From positions 1-25,141 of the forward strand of contig JAUYGU010000108.1 in assembly GCA_030690405.1 (NCBI GenBank): 25,141 nt of DNA, read 5' to 3'. Made by a program: the position numbers and the translations under genes. The notes below the pieces were generated by a model. It was not told where the DNA came from, did no database searches, and was given only the letters and a program-made list of their open reading frames with translations. Numbering within the stretch: position 1 is the stretch's first letter; each line of letters starts with the position of its first letter. This document shows, piece by piece, positions 15,459 to 22,441 of the stretch. The stretch is from Dehalococcoidia bacterium (GTDB taxonomy: Bacteria; Chloroflexota; Dehalococcoidia; SM23-28-2; RBG-16-64-32).

Positions 15459-16613
15459 ATGGCCAGAAATACCAGCCCCTCACAGCGGAAACCACCGGCC
15501 GGCCCGCGCTATCACCGGATCGTCGCCAAGCTCGGCACGAACGTCCTCACCGCCGGCACGGACCGGCTCGATATGGACGTGATGGCCTCGCTGGCGGGCC
15601 AGGTGGCGCGCCTGCGCAAGGCCGGCGCGGAGCTGCTCGTCGTCACCTCCGGCGCCATCGCCGCCGGCCGCCACCGCCTCGGCGTCAGCCGCGACCGAAA
15701 AGACATGCCGTTCCGCCAGATGCTGGCCGCCGTCGGCCAGAGCGACCTGATGCAGGCCTACCAGGAGCTGTTCGGCCGCCACGCCATCACCGTCGCGCAG
15801 ACCCTCCTCACCCGCCGCGACCTGGCCGACCGCCAGGGCTACCTGAACGCCCGCAACACGCTGCTGGGGCTGATCGAGATGGGCGTTGTGCCCGTGATCA
15901 ACGAGAACGACGTCGTCGCCGTGGACGAGATCGAGGGCGCCAAGATCGGCGATAACGATAACCTCTCGGCGCTCGTCGCCAATCTCGTCGACGCCGACCT
16001 GCTGGTGCTGCTCACCGACCAGCCCGGCCTCTACACCGCCGACCCCCGCCGCGATGCGAACGCCACCCTCATCCCCCGCGTGGAGCGCATCGACGCCCGG
16101 ATCGAACGGCTGGCGGGCGATACGCGCGGCCGCGGCGTCGGCGGGATGGCCACGAAGCTCCAGGCGGCGAAGCTCGCGCTCGCCGGCGGCGCCGACGTCG
16201 TCATCGCCGATGGGCGGGAGCCGGACGTCCTCCTGCGGCTCGTGCGCGGCGAGGCGCTGGGCACCTTCTTCCCATCAGGGGTTGACCGCATGGAGAGCCG
16301 CAAGCGCTGGATGGTCGCCGGTCTCTCGCTCAAGGGGAGCATCGCCGTGGACCCCGGCGCCAGCAAGGCCCTGTGCGAGCAACGCAGGAGCCTCCTGCCG
16401 GCCGGCGTGCATGATGTGACCGGCAGCTTCAAGCGCGGCGACGCGGTGGCGATCACGGACGGCGACGGCCGCCGCATCGCCTGCGGCATCGCCAACTACA
16501 GCGCGGAGGAGATCATGCGCATCCGCGGCCTCCGCAGCGACCGCATCGAGGCGACGCTCGGCCACCACTACGGCGGCGAAGTGGTGCACCGCGATAACCT
16601 GGTGCTCCTGTAG
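15459..16613 (+). CDS. proB: Glutamate 5-kinase with PUA domain
   Basis: ProB phosphorylates L-glutamate to gamma-glutamyl phosphate, the first step of proline synthesis, and is normally feedback-inhibited by proline. The 384-residue product has an amino-acid kinase domain (VAKLGTNVL, VTSGAIAAG, LAAVGQSDLMQAYQELF, NENDVVAVDEI, KIGDNDNLSALVA, LLTDQPGLYTADPR, GVGGMATKLQAA). A C-terminal PUA domain follows from about residue 275 (KGSIAVDPGASKAL, GSFKRGDAVAI, GIANYSAEEI). The ATG at 15459 is preferred because an earlier in-frame ATG (15426) overlaps the TATAAT. No Shine-Dalgarno is visible. It is followed by a bS22-like gene, a small unknown gene and proA. Confidence 0.97.
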   Translation: MARNTSPSQRKPPAGPRYHRIVAKLGTNVLTAGTDRLDMDVMASLAGQVARLRKAGAELLVVTSGAIAAGRHRLGVSRDRKDMPFRQMLAAVGQSDLMQAYQELFGRHAITVAQTLLTRRDLADRQGYLNARNTLLGLIEMGVVPVINENDVVAVDEIEGAKIGDNDNLSALVANLVDADLLVLLTDQPGLYTADPRRDANATLIPRVERIDARIERLAGDTRGRGVGGMATKLQAAKLALAGGADVVIADGREPDVLLRLVRGEALGTFFPSGVDRMESRKRWMVAGLSLKGSIAVDPGASKALCEQRRSLLPAGVHDVTGSFKRGDAVAITDGDGRRIACGIANYSAEEIMRIRGLRSDRIEATLGHHYGGEVVHRDNLVLL

Positions 16614-16621
16614 GGCAAGGG

Positions 16622-16650
16622 TGGACACGCCGGTCGGTGGCGGCTACGAT
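16622..16650 (+). promoter_or_regulatory. Candidate promoter for the bS22-like gene
   Basis: TGGACA (16622-16627) and TACGAT (16645-16650) have a 17-bp spacer just after the proB stop. It would make the small ribosomal protein gene independent of proB. Confidence 0.55.
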
Positions 16651-16712
16651 GGCGTTACCCCTGAGGTCACCCCCAAGAATCGCATCCCGCTCCAAGAAGT
16701 CACGGAGGGCAG

Positions 16713-16808
16713 ATGGGCTCAGTCATCAAGAAGCGGCGCAAGAAGATAAGCAAGCACAAGCACCGCAAGGCGCTCAAGAAGACGCGCTGGCAGCGACGGC
16801 ACAAGTAG
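16713..16808 (+). CDS. Mini ribosomal protein, bS22/AURKAIP1-COX24-like (31 residues)
   Basis: A 31-codon gene encodes an extremely basic peptide starting MGSVIKKRRKKISKHKHRK and ending KKTRWQRRHK. This matches the short AURKAIP1/COX24-type proteins described as small-subunit protein bS22 in mycobacterial ribosomes, with the same MGSV[IV]KKRRK start and K-K-T-R-x-Q-R-R ending. More than half of its residues are Lys, Arg or His. GGAGG (16704-16708) lies 4 nt before the ATG, and a candidate promoter sits at 16622-16650. It lies between proB and proA. It is likely a constitutive 30S component; this role is inferred from similarity. Confidence 0.85.
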   Translation: MGSVIKKRRKKISKHKHRKALKKTRWQRRHK

Positions 16809-16810
16809 CG

Positions 16811-16840
16811 CCGCCCGGCTGGGCGGCCCGCTCTGCGGGC
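16811..16840 (+). terminator. Two adjacent hairpins after the bS22-like gene
   Basis: CCGCCC/GGGCGG (16811-16826) and CCCGC/GCGGG (16828-16840) form two short GC stems directly after the stop codon and just before the next start. There is no U-run. They may act as a partial terminator or stabiliser. Confidence 0.4.
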
Positions 16841-16849
16841 TGGACGGAT

Positions 16850-17134
16850 ATGATCGGCCGATTTCGGAGAGTCCTCAAGCGTCACCAGCGGGAGTCAGAC
16901 CCGCTGGTGAAAGTGGCGGGCGTGCCCACCCGTCGCGACGCCGAAGCCTGCCTCGAAGCCCTGGAGGCGAAGGGCATCGAAGCGGAGGCGCGCGAGGACG
17001 GTCAGCGGCTGGGTGCCTTCGAGCTATGGGTGCGGGCCAGCCAGGAACCGGAGGCGCGGCTGGTGATGGGCCTCTCCGGCCGCAGCGTCATCCGGCTGGA
17101 GCGCCACCGCGGCGAAGGCGAGGAGAAGAGGTAG
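16850..17134 (+). CDS. Small DUF2007-like protein
   Basis: This 94-residue protein contains a core (LVKVAGVPTRRDAEACLEAL, EAKGIEAEAREDG, FELWVRASQEPEARLVMG). It resembles DUF2007-type 'putative signal-transducing' domains, which pair a strand, a helix carrying an AE.. motif and a C-terminal E(A/P)A(R/E) helix. The match is weak and no function is assigned. The ATG at 16850 is chosen because everything upstream in this frame overlaps the bS22-like gene. The site before it (GGACGG) is a poor ribosome-binding sequence. The stop lies 7 nt before the proA GTG, so it is probably co-transcribed and perhaps translationally linked with proA. Confidence 0.7.
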   Translation: MIGRFRRVLKRHQRESDPLVKVAGVPTRRDAEACLEALEAKGIEAEAREDGQRLGAFELWVRASQEPEARLVMGLSGRSVIRLERHRGEGEEKR

Positions 17135-17141
17135 CGAGGCC

Positions 17142-18425
17142 GTGACCACCACCGCAACCGATCTCCACGCCCAAGGCGCGGCCGCCAAGGAGGCGTCCCG
17201 CACCCTCGCGCGGCTCTCCGCCGACGTCAAGAGCCAGGCGCTGCGCAACGTCGCCCGCGACCTCCTGGCGCGCGAGGCCGAGGTGCTGGCCGCCAACGCC
17301 CGCGACATCGAGGCCGGCCGCCAGGCGGGTCTCTCGGAGGCGGTGCTGGACCGGCTCCTCCTCACCCGCGAGCGGCTGGAGGGGATCGCCGCCGACGTCC
17401 AGCAGGTCTCGCTCCTGCCCGACCCCATCGGCGAGGTGTTCGAGATGCGGACGCTCCCCAACGGCCTTCAGGTCGGGCGCAAGCGGGTACCCCTGGGCGT
17501 GATCGCCGCCGTGTATGAGAGCCGGCCCAACGTCACCGTGGACATCGCCTCGCTCTGCCTGAAGTCCGGAAACGCCTGCATCCTGCGCGGCGGCAAGGAG
17601 GCGATCAACTCGAACATCGTCCTCGCCGGCGTCGTCCGCGAGGCGATCGCCGAGGCGGGCGTGCCGACGGACGCGGTGCAGATGGTGGAGAACCCGGACC
17701 GCGCCCTCCTGGGCGAGCTGTTGAAGATGCGGGACGCCATCGACCTGATTGTGCCGCGAGGCGGCGCGGAGCTGATCCGCTACGTCGCCGAGAACGCGAC
17801 CATGCCCGTCCTCACCGGCGGCATCGGCGTCTGCCACACCTACGTGGACCGCGCCGCCGATATCGCCAAAGCGGTGCCGGTCGCCCATAACGCCAAGTGC
17901 CGCAAGTTCAGCATCTGCAACGCCCTGGACACCCTCCTCGTGCACCGCGACGTCGCCGACGAGTTCCTGCCGGCCATCGGCCGCAGCTGGACGGAGGCCG
18001 GCGTTAAGATGCACTGCGACGAGCGGTCGCTGCGCATCCTGAAAGCGCAGGAGATACCGGAGATCAAGCTCACACCGGCCGCCCCGGACGACTTCGGCCG
18101 CGAGTTCCTCTCGCTGGCCGCCGCCGTGAAGACCGTGGACAGCCTGGACGACGCGCTGGAGCACATCCACCGCTACGGTACCGGCCACTCGGACGCCATC
18201 ATCACGGAGGACTACTCCGCGGCGATGCGCTTCCTGGACGAAGTGGACAGCGCCGTCGTCTACGTGAACGCGAGCACGCAGTTCACGGACGGCGCCCAGT
18301 TCGGCCTCGGCGCCGAGATCATCGATTCCACCCAGAAGACCATCGCCCGCGGCCCCGTCGGCCTGCGCGAGATCACGACCTACAAGTGGATCGTCTTCGG
18401 CAGCGGCCAGACGCGGCCGAAGTAG
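17142..18425 (+). CDS. proA: Glutamate-5-semialdehyde dehydrogenase (gamma-glutamyl phosphate reductase)
   Basis: ProA reduces gamma-glutamyl phosphate with NADPH to glutamate-5-semialdehyde, the second step of proline synthesis. The 427-residue product has the aldehyde-dehydrogenase fold with PLGVIAAVYESRPNVTVD (117-134), KSGNACILRGGKEA, VPRGGAELI, the catalytic Cys259 in KFSICNALDTLLVH, and the ProA-specific tail AQFGLGAEI..TQK..ARGPVGL.E.T.YKW. The start is GTG at 17142, 7 nt after the previous stop, with GAGGAGAAGAGG upstream inside the preceding gene. ProB is encoded ~2 kb upstream, so the operon supplies both activities of the pathway's first part. ProC is not in the window. Confidence 0.97.
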   Translation: MTTTATDLHAQGAAAKEASRTLARLSADVKSQALRNVARDLLAREAEVLAANARDIEAGRQAGLSEAVLDRLLLTRERLEGIAADVQQVSLLPDPIGEVFEMRTLPNGLQVGRKRVPLGVIAAVYESRPNVTVDIASLCLKSGNACILRGGKEAINSNIVLAGVVREAIAEAGVPTDAVQMVENPDRALLGELLKMRDAIDLIVPRGGAELIRYVAENATMPVLTGGIGVCHTYVDRAADIAKAVPVAHNAKCRKFSICNALDTLLVHRDVADEFLPAIGRSWTEAGVKMHCDERSLRILKAQEIPEIKLTPAAPDDFGREFLSLAAAVKTVDSLDDALEHIHRYGTGHSDAIITEDYSAAMRFLDEVDSAVVYVNASTQFTDGAQFGLGAEIIDSTQKTIARGPVGLREITTYKWIVFGSGQTRPK

Positions 18426-18480
18426 GGCTCCGGCTTGTTCCCTGCTCCACGTTCCCTGTACCGGGAGAAAGGAGGCCCCC

Positions 18481-18819
18481 GTGCCTGACTACATCTTCGA
18501 GCGGGAGTGCCGCACCCCCCACTCAGAGTGCTACATCATCGCCTCCGGCGAGGAAGAGGTCGGCCGCGTGGACGTGCACTACACCCCGTCCATGGCCTAC
18601 GCCACCCTCTGCGTGGGCGAGGACATGACGGACGACGACATCCGCGAGCTGGTCGAGGAGATCGACGAGCGGCTGGTGCTGACGACGGACCCCTTCCGGG
18701 AGGACTTCGTGGTCACAGTCTGGGCCGGGCGCGAGGCGGCCGTGTTCTCAGACGAGGACATGGAGGAGGAAGAAGACGAGGATGAGGAGGAGGAGGGGAA
18801 CGGCCACCGCGCGGACTAG
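18481..18819 (+). CDS. Small acidic protein of unknown function
   Basis: This 112-residue protein is not recognised. Residues 1-92 look like a compact alpha/beta domain (DYIFERECRTPHSECYIIASGEEEVGRVDVHY, then TDDDIRELVEEIDERLV). The final ~20 residues are almost pure Glu/Asp (EEEEDEDEEEEG). No signal peptide or membrane segment is present. A strong AGGAGG lies 7 nt before the GTG start, supporting real translation. It follows proA by 55 bp and may share its transcript. Confidence 0.8.
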   Translation: MPDYIFERECRTPHSECYIIASGEEEVGRVDVHYTPSMAYATLCVGEDMTDDDIRELVEEIDERLVLTTDPFREDFVVTVWAGREAAVFSDEDMEEEEDEDEEEEGNGHRAD

Positions 18820-18828
18820 GGACATTTT

Positions 18829-18860
18829 GTCATTCTGAGGAGCGAAGCGACGAAGAATCT
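18829..18860. repeat. Dispersed CATTCTGAGGAGCG... repeat fragment
   Basis: A 32-bp stretch beginning GTCATTCTGAGGAGCGAAGC and ending GACGAAGAATCT is a sequence I recognise as common in the intergenic regions of many unrelated, mostly GC-rich or metagenome-derived bacterial genomes. It sits 10 bp after the preceding stop and shortly before a GIY-YIG remnant. Confidence 0.6.
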
Positions 18861-18931
18861 GTCCGGGCGGACGGCATTTTGCCCGCCGTCCCGGCCGGGA
18901 CTCTCACTGCCGGAGGGTTCTCCTGATTCGG

Positions 18932-19030
18932 TCCCACCGGTACTACGTTTACCCAATGACTAACCGCCGTGGCACGCTCTATACGGGTGTGACGAATGAT
19001 CTCCGGCGGCGGTCCGGCGCTTTCCCGTGA
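18932..19030 (+). pseudogene. GIY-YIG endonuclease remnant
   Basis: In one frame ending at a TGA (19028-19030), about 30 codons read SHRYYVYPMTNRRGTLYTG then VTNDLRRR. This matches the N-terminal strand-strand-helix of UPF0213/GIY-YIG nucleases, whose consensus is YYVYILTNR.GTLY.GVTNDL.RR. The family's I-L is P-M here. There is no start codon close upstream, and the frame stops soon after the first helix, so the remaining two-thirds of the domain is missing. It is a decayed fragment next to a dispersed repeat and the 19039-19088 palindromes. Confidence 0.75.
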
Positions 19031-19038
19031 GGCCGTAG

Positions 19039-19088
19039 GCGGGGGTCTTTAGACCCCCGCTAGGTCGGGGTCTAAAGACCCCGACCTA
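19039..19088. repeat. Two adjacent perfect palindromes (TTTAG-core type)
   Basis: Palindrome A has arms GCGGGGGTCT (19039-19048) and AGACCCCCGC (19051-19060). Palindrome B has arms TAGGTCGGGGTCT (19061-19073) and AGACCCCGACCTA (19076-19088). Both have a 2-nt centre and share the CTTTAG/CTAAAG core of the palindromes at 9029 and 15357. They lie 23 bp beyond the stop of the cation-transporter gene and could also act as a hairpin terminator. Confidence 0.85.
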
Positions 19089-19111
19089 CATCCGCTGACG
19101 TTGCCGCCCTG

Positions 19112-20014
19112 CTATCCCCGCTCGTGCAGGATGCGCTCCAGCGGGCCGCGGTAGCGGCCGTCGTCCGGCTCAAGGTGGATCGTCACCACCGCGCCCGGCA
19201 GATGCTCCTGGATCTCCCGCTCGATCTCATCACAGACGGTGTGCGCTTCCTCCACCGTGCGGTGGGGATCGACGATGAGATGCATGTCGACGTGGCGGGT
19301 CGGCCCGGCCCTGCGGCTGCGCAGGCGGTGAAAGCCCCTGATGTCGTCCTTGTGGGCGGCGATGGCGTCGTGGATCGCCCGCAGCTCGTCATCGGGCAGG
19401 GCCACGTCCATGATCTCGCTGAGCGCCTCCCGGGCGAGGTGGACGGCGGTCCAGGCCATGTACGCGGCCAGGCCCAGCGCGACCAGGGGGTCGAACAGCC
19501 GCTCGTTCGTGATGGCGACGGCGGTGAGACCGGCGATGACCGCCATGGCCTGGACAACGTTCGTCTGCAGGTGCGTTGACTCCGAGGCGAGGGCGAGCGA
19601 CTGCGAGCTGCGTGCCTCGCGTCGCATGTAGTAGGTGAGGGCGAGGTTGGCGAGCGCGGCGACGATCATCGGCGCCACCCCCACCACGACGTTGATCTCA
19701 GGGCTGCCCTCCACCAGCCGGCGCACCGCCTGGAACACGACGAACCCGCAGCCGATGGCGACGACGGTGGCGGCCACGGAGGCGGAGATGCTCTCCACCT
19801 TGCCGTGCCCGTAGGGGTGGTCCTCGTCCGCCGGCCAGATCGCCACCCGGACGCTGATCAGGGCAGCCGTGCCGCCCACGAGGTCGGTGCCGCTGTCGAT
19901 GGCGTCCGATAGAACCGCTATGCTGCCGCTGATGATCCCCAGGCTGAGCTTGAGGGCAAGCAGGCACACGGTGGTGCCGAGGGAGATCGCCGCTATTCGT
20001 ACCGGTCCGGTCAT
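19112..20014 (-). CDS. Cation diffusion facilitator (CDF) family metal transporter
   Basis: This 300-residue inner-membrane antiporter would export divalent metal (Zn, Fe, Mn or Co) in exchange for protons. About six hydrophobic helices cover residues 1-200, with the typical DEDHPYGHGKVE loop after helix 2. A cytoplasmic metallochaperone-like domain follows (~205-290, HVDMHLIVDP, AHTVCDEIEREI, VTIHLEP). Transport site residues are D40-x-x-x-D44 in helix 2 (DAIDSGTDL) and H148-x-x-x-N152 in helix 5 (STHLQTNVV). The last position is usually Asp, so the site has one fewer acid and metal choice may differ. It starts 34 bp after the transketolase C-terminal gene in the same direction and is probably co-transcribed. 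The metal is unknown. Confidence 0.92.
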   Translation of the reverse strand: MTGPVRIAAISLGTTVCLLALKLSLGIISGSIAVLSDAIDSGTDLVGGTAALISVRVAIWPADEDHPYGHGKVESISASVAATVVAIGCGFVVFQAVRRLVEGSPEINVVVGVAPMIVAALANLALTYYMRREARSSQSLALASESTHLQTNVVQAMAVIAGLTAVAITNERLFDPLVALGLAAYMAWTAVHLAREALSEIMDVALPDDELRAIHDAIAAHKDDIRGFHRLRSRRAGPTRHVDMHLIVDPHRTVEEAHTVCDEIEREIQEHLPGAVVTIHLEPDDGRYRGPLERILHERG

Positions 20015-20048
20015 CTCACACGGAGAGACGGAGTGAGGCCGCGTCCCG

Positions 20049-21002
20049 TCAGGCGCCCTTGCGCGCCAACGCCTCCCGTGCCGCCTGCGCGATCGCCTGC
20101 GGGGTGAGGTCGAAGTACTCCAGGAGCTCGTTCCAGCGGCCGCTGGTGCCGTAGCGGTCCTGCATCCCGACGAACGCCATGGGCACCGGCCGGTGGCGGG
20201 CGACGGTCTGCGCGACGAGGCTGCCCAGGCCGCCGTGCACCTGGTGGTCTTCCGCCGTCACGATGGCGCCGGTCTCGGTTGCGGCGGCGAGCACCGCCTC
20301 GGTATCGGCGGGCTTCAGGGAGGCGGCGTTCAGCACGCGGCAGTCGATCCCGTCGGCCGCGAGCAGTTCGGCTGCGTCGAGCGCCGCCTTCACCAGCACA
20401 CCCACCGCGATCACGGTAACCTCTGAGCCGGGCCGCAGCTGCTGCCACCGGCCCAGCTCGAACCGGTAACCGTCCTCGTAGATCACCGGCACCTTCGGGC
20501 GGACAGTGCGGATGTAGAACGGACCGTAGCTACGGGCGGCCGCTTCGATCGCCTGCTCGGCCTCGACCACGTCGGCGGGGACGATGACGCGCAAGTTGGG
20601 GAGGGAGAGCATGAGGGCGACGTCCTCCAGCGCCTGGGCGGAGGCGCCGTCCTCGCCGGTGACGACGCCGCCGTGGCTGGCGACCAGCTTCACGTTCAGG
20701 TTCGGCTGGGCGACCGCCATGCGCACCTGGTCGAAGCAGTGGCCGGGCGCGAACACGGCGAAGCTGCTGGCGAAGGCGATCTTGCCGCAGGCGGCCAGAC
20801 CCGCGGCGACGCCGATCATGTTCTGCTCCGCCACGCCGACGGTGAAGAAGCGGTCCGGGAACTCGGCGCCGAACTTCGCGGCGCTGGTAGACACGCCGAG
20901 GTCCGCGTCCACCACCGCGATGTCCAGCCCCGCCTGCGCCAGCCTGGCCAGCGTCGGCCCCAGCGCCTCGCGGGTGGCCGCCGTGCGCGCTTCCTTCACC
21001 AT
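20049..21002 (-). CDS. Transketolase, C-terminal subunit
   Basis: This 317-residue protein is the pyrimidine-binding and C-terminal half of a split transketolase, which moves two-carbon ketol units in the pentose phosphate pathway. Visible features are VVDADLGVSTSA, the catalytic Glu59 in VGVAEQNMIGVAAGLA that activates the thiamine ring, ASSFAVFAPGHCFDQVR, SHGGVVTGEDGASAQALEDV, and C-terminal TAEDHQVHGGLGS. Its ATG overlaps the stop codon of the N-terminal subunit gene (TGATG), indicating translational coupling and equal amounts of both chains. A DXP-synthase-like or other two-subunit thiamine enzyme is less likely. Confidence 0.95.
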   Translation of the reverse strand: MVKEARTAATREALGPTLARLAQAGLDIAVVDADLGVSTSAAKFGAEFPDRFFTVGVAEQNMIGVAAGLAACGKIAFASSFAVFAPGHCFDQVRMAVAQPNLNVKLVASHGGVVTGEDGASAQALEDVALMLSLPNLRVIVPADVVEAEQAIEAAARSYGPFYIRTVRPKVPVIYEDGYRFELGRWQQLRPGSEVTVIAVGVLVKAALDAAELLAADGIDCRVLNAASLKPADTEAVLAAATETGAIVTAEDHQVHGGLGSLVAQTVARHRPVPMAFVGMQDRYGTSGRWNELLEYFDLTPQAIAQAAREALARKGA

Positions 21003-21901
21003 CAGTCCGCCAGCTCCTTCAGCGCCTGCTCCGTCTCCTCCTTGTTCGGCGCTTTGCCGTGGAACGAAGGGTTGTTCTCCATGAAGCTGACGCCCTTCCC
21101 CTTGGTGGTCTGGCAGATCACCACGCTCGGCTGGCCCTTTTGGCTGCGCGCCTTCTCCAGCCCGTCGATGATCTGCGTGAAGTCGTGCCCGTCCACCTCC
21201 TGCGCCTGCCAGCCGAAGGCGCGCCAGCGCTCGGCCAGCGGGTCCAGGGAGAGGATGTTCACCGTGTGCCCGTCCTCCACCCAGCCGCCGGGCCTATCGC
21301 GGCGGCCGTCGCCGCCCTGGAAGCGGGCGTAGTCGGAGAAGCCGTCGTTCTGGATGTGGTTGTAGTCCACGATGGCGGTGACCGTATCGACCTGGTGGTG
21401 AGAAGCCGCCGCGATCGCCTCCCAGGTCTGGCCCTCGTTGCAGTCGCCGTCGCTCAGCAGGCAGTAGACGCGGTAGTCGCGCCCGTCCATGCGACCGCCG
21501 AGCGCCAGCCCCAGGCTAAACGAGAGCCCCATGCCCAGGGCGCCGGCGGACATCTCCACGCCGGCCGGCACCCCCATCACGTTGTGCCCCTGCAGGCGGC
21601 TGCCCAGCTTGCGGAAGCTCAGAAGCTCCTTCGTGGGGAAGTAGCCGGCCTCCGCCAGCACGGCGTACATCGCGGGGGAGGCATGCCCCTTGCTCATGAC
21701 GAAGCGGTCGCGGTCCGGCCAGGCCGGGTTCGCGCGGTCGTGCCGGAGGACGCGGAAGTAGAGCGCGGTGAGGATATCGGTGCAGGAGAGGGAGCCGGCG
21801 GGGTGCCCGGAGTTCGCCTCGGCCGTCATACGGATGATGTCCCGGCGGACGCGCCGCGCGATCGCCTCCAGCTCCTGGACGGTGGCGCCGCTGATGGCCA
21901 A
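21002..21901 (-). CDS. Transketolase, N-terminal subunit
   Basis: This 299-residue protein is the thiamine-diphosphate/pyrophosphate-binding half. It has GHPAGSLSCTDILTALYF (32-49), RDRFVMSKGHASPAMYA, the ThDP motif DGDCNEGQ (151-158) extending to DYNHIQNDG (179-187), and VDGHDFTQI near the end. After DYNHIQNDG there is an insert (FSDYARFQGGDGRRDRPGGW) where typical transketolases have a short NGYQTDG-type turn. The start is the TTG at 21901, since there is no ATG or GTG nearby and GGAAAGGAAGG ends 6 nt upstream of it. A TATAAT lies at 21937-21942. It forms an operon with the C-terminal subunit and the CDF transporter. Confidence 0.95.
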   Translation of the reverse strand: MAISGATVQELEAIARRVRRDIIRMTAEANSGHPAGSLSCTDILTALYFRVLRHDRANPAWPDRDRFVMSKGHASPAMYAVLAEAGYFPTKELLSFRKLGSRLQGHNVMGVPAGVEMSAGALGMGLSFSLGLALGGRMDGRDYRVYCLLSDGDCNEGQTWEAIAAASHHQVDTVTAIVDYNHIQNDGFSDYARFQGGDGRRDRPGGWVEDGHTVNILSLDPLAERWRAFGWQAQEVDGHDFTQIIDGLEKARSQKGQPSVVICQTTKGKGVSFMENNPSFHGKAPNKEETEQALKELAD

Positions 21902-21936
21902 GAAGGGCCTTCCTTTCCGCGAGAAGGGCTAACGCC

Positions 21937-21954
21937 ATTATAGGAAGCGCTTCC
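21937..21954 (-). promoter_or_regulatory. Transketolase promoter with adjoining palindrome
   Basis: On the minus strand a perfect 12-bp palindrome (GGAAGCGCTTCC, 21943-21954) directly precedes TATAAT (21942-21937). A repressor bound there would cover the -35/-10 spacer. No good -35 is seen. Confidence 0.5.
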
Positions 21955-21995
21955 CGCGCCGCGCAAGGAAGGGCGCCCACCGGCGCGCCGCGCCC

Positions 21996-22001
21996 TATAA
22001 T
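21996..22001 (+). promoter_or_regulatory. -10 hexamer before the 22018 membrane-protein gene
   Basis: A perfect TATAAT ends 16 nt before the ATG at 22018, implying a leader of roughly 9-10 nt with GGCGGAGG abutting the start. Confidence 0.5.
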
Positions 22002-22017
22002 ACTACCCAGGCGGAGG

Positions 22018-22416
22018 ATGCACGTAATTCGAGGCAGGTTCGCGACGGAACTGGCGGCTGCCGCATGCGCGCTCTCGCTGGCCGCAGCGCTGTTTCTCGC
22101 CCTCTGGCCGGAGTCTTATCACGGGACGACGGTCGGCACCGACGGCCGCGTGACCGAGACCTCGGCCTCACTCATCGAGGAGAACGGTGCTGAGGTGCTC
22201 CTCTGGCTCCTCCTGCCCGCGGCGGCCTGCCTCTGGGCGCTCCTCGCCTCACTCTCAGAAAGCACAGGCGCAAAGGTGGCGATGTGGCTCATGGGCCTGC
22301 TCCTCCTGCTGTTCGCCTGGGTCAGCATCCTCTCGATAGGCGCTTTCTACCTGCCAGCGGCGCTCGCGCTCCTCGTCGCGGCGCTGTCAGCGACCCGGCG
22401 GCGTCGCGCCGCCTAG
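22018..22416 (+). CDS. Small membrane protein of unknown function
   Basis: This 132-residue protein has four probable transmembrane helices (~11-30, 58-79, 85-107, 109-125). A 27-residue polar loop (~31-57, with VTETSASLIEENGAE) lies between the first two helices, and the C-terminus is Arg-rich (TRRRRAA). Positive ends on both termini suggest both face the cytoplasm and the loop is outside. No family is recognised. It ends 25 bp before the amidohydrolase gene, which has its own promoter signal. The GGAGG touches the ATG, unusually close for a working Shine-Dalgarno. Confidence 0.75.
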   Translation: MHVIRGRFATELAAAACALSLAAALFLALWPESYHGTTVGTDGRVTETSASLIEENGAEVLLWLLLPAAACLWALLASLSESTGAKVAMWLMGLLLLLFAWVSILSIGAFYLPAALALLVAALSATRRRRAA

Positions 22417-22429
22417 CCCGCACGCCTGC

Positions 22430-22435
22430 TATCAT
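22430..22435 (+). promoter_or_regulatory. -10 hexamer of leaderless amidohydrolase gene
   Basis: TATCAT is followed by exactly 6 nt and then the GTG start. No ribosome-binding site is present. Confidence 0.55.
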
Positions 22436-22441
22436 TCGGGC

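Noticed and set aside
16637..16849. 71-codon N-terminal extension of the DUF2007-like protein
   Set aside because: It overlaps the bS22-like gene in another frame, and its Gln/Ala-rich translation is a frame-shifted reading of that basic peptide.
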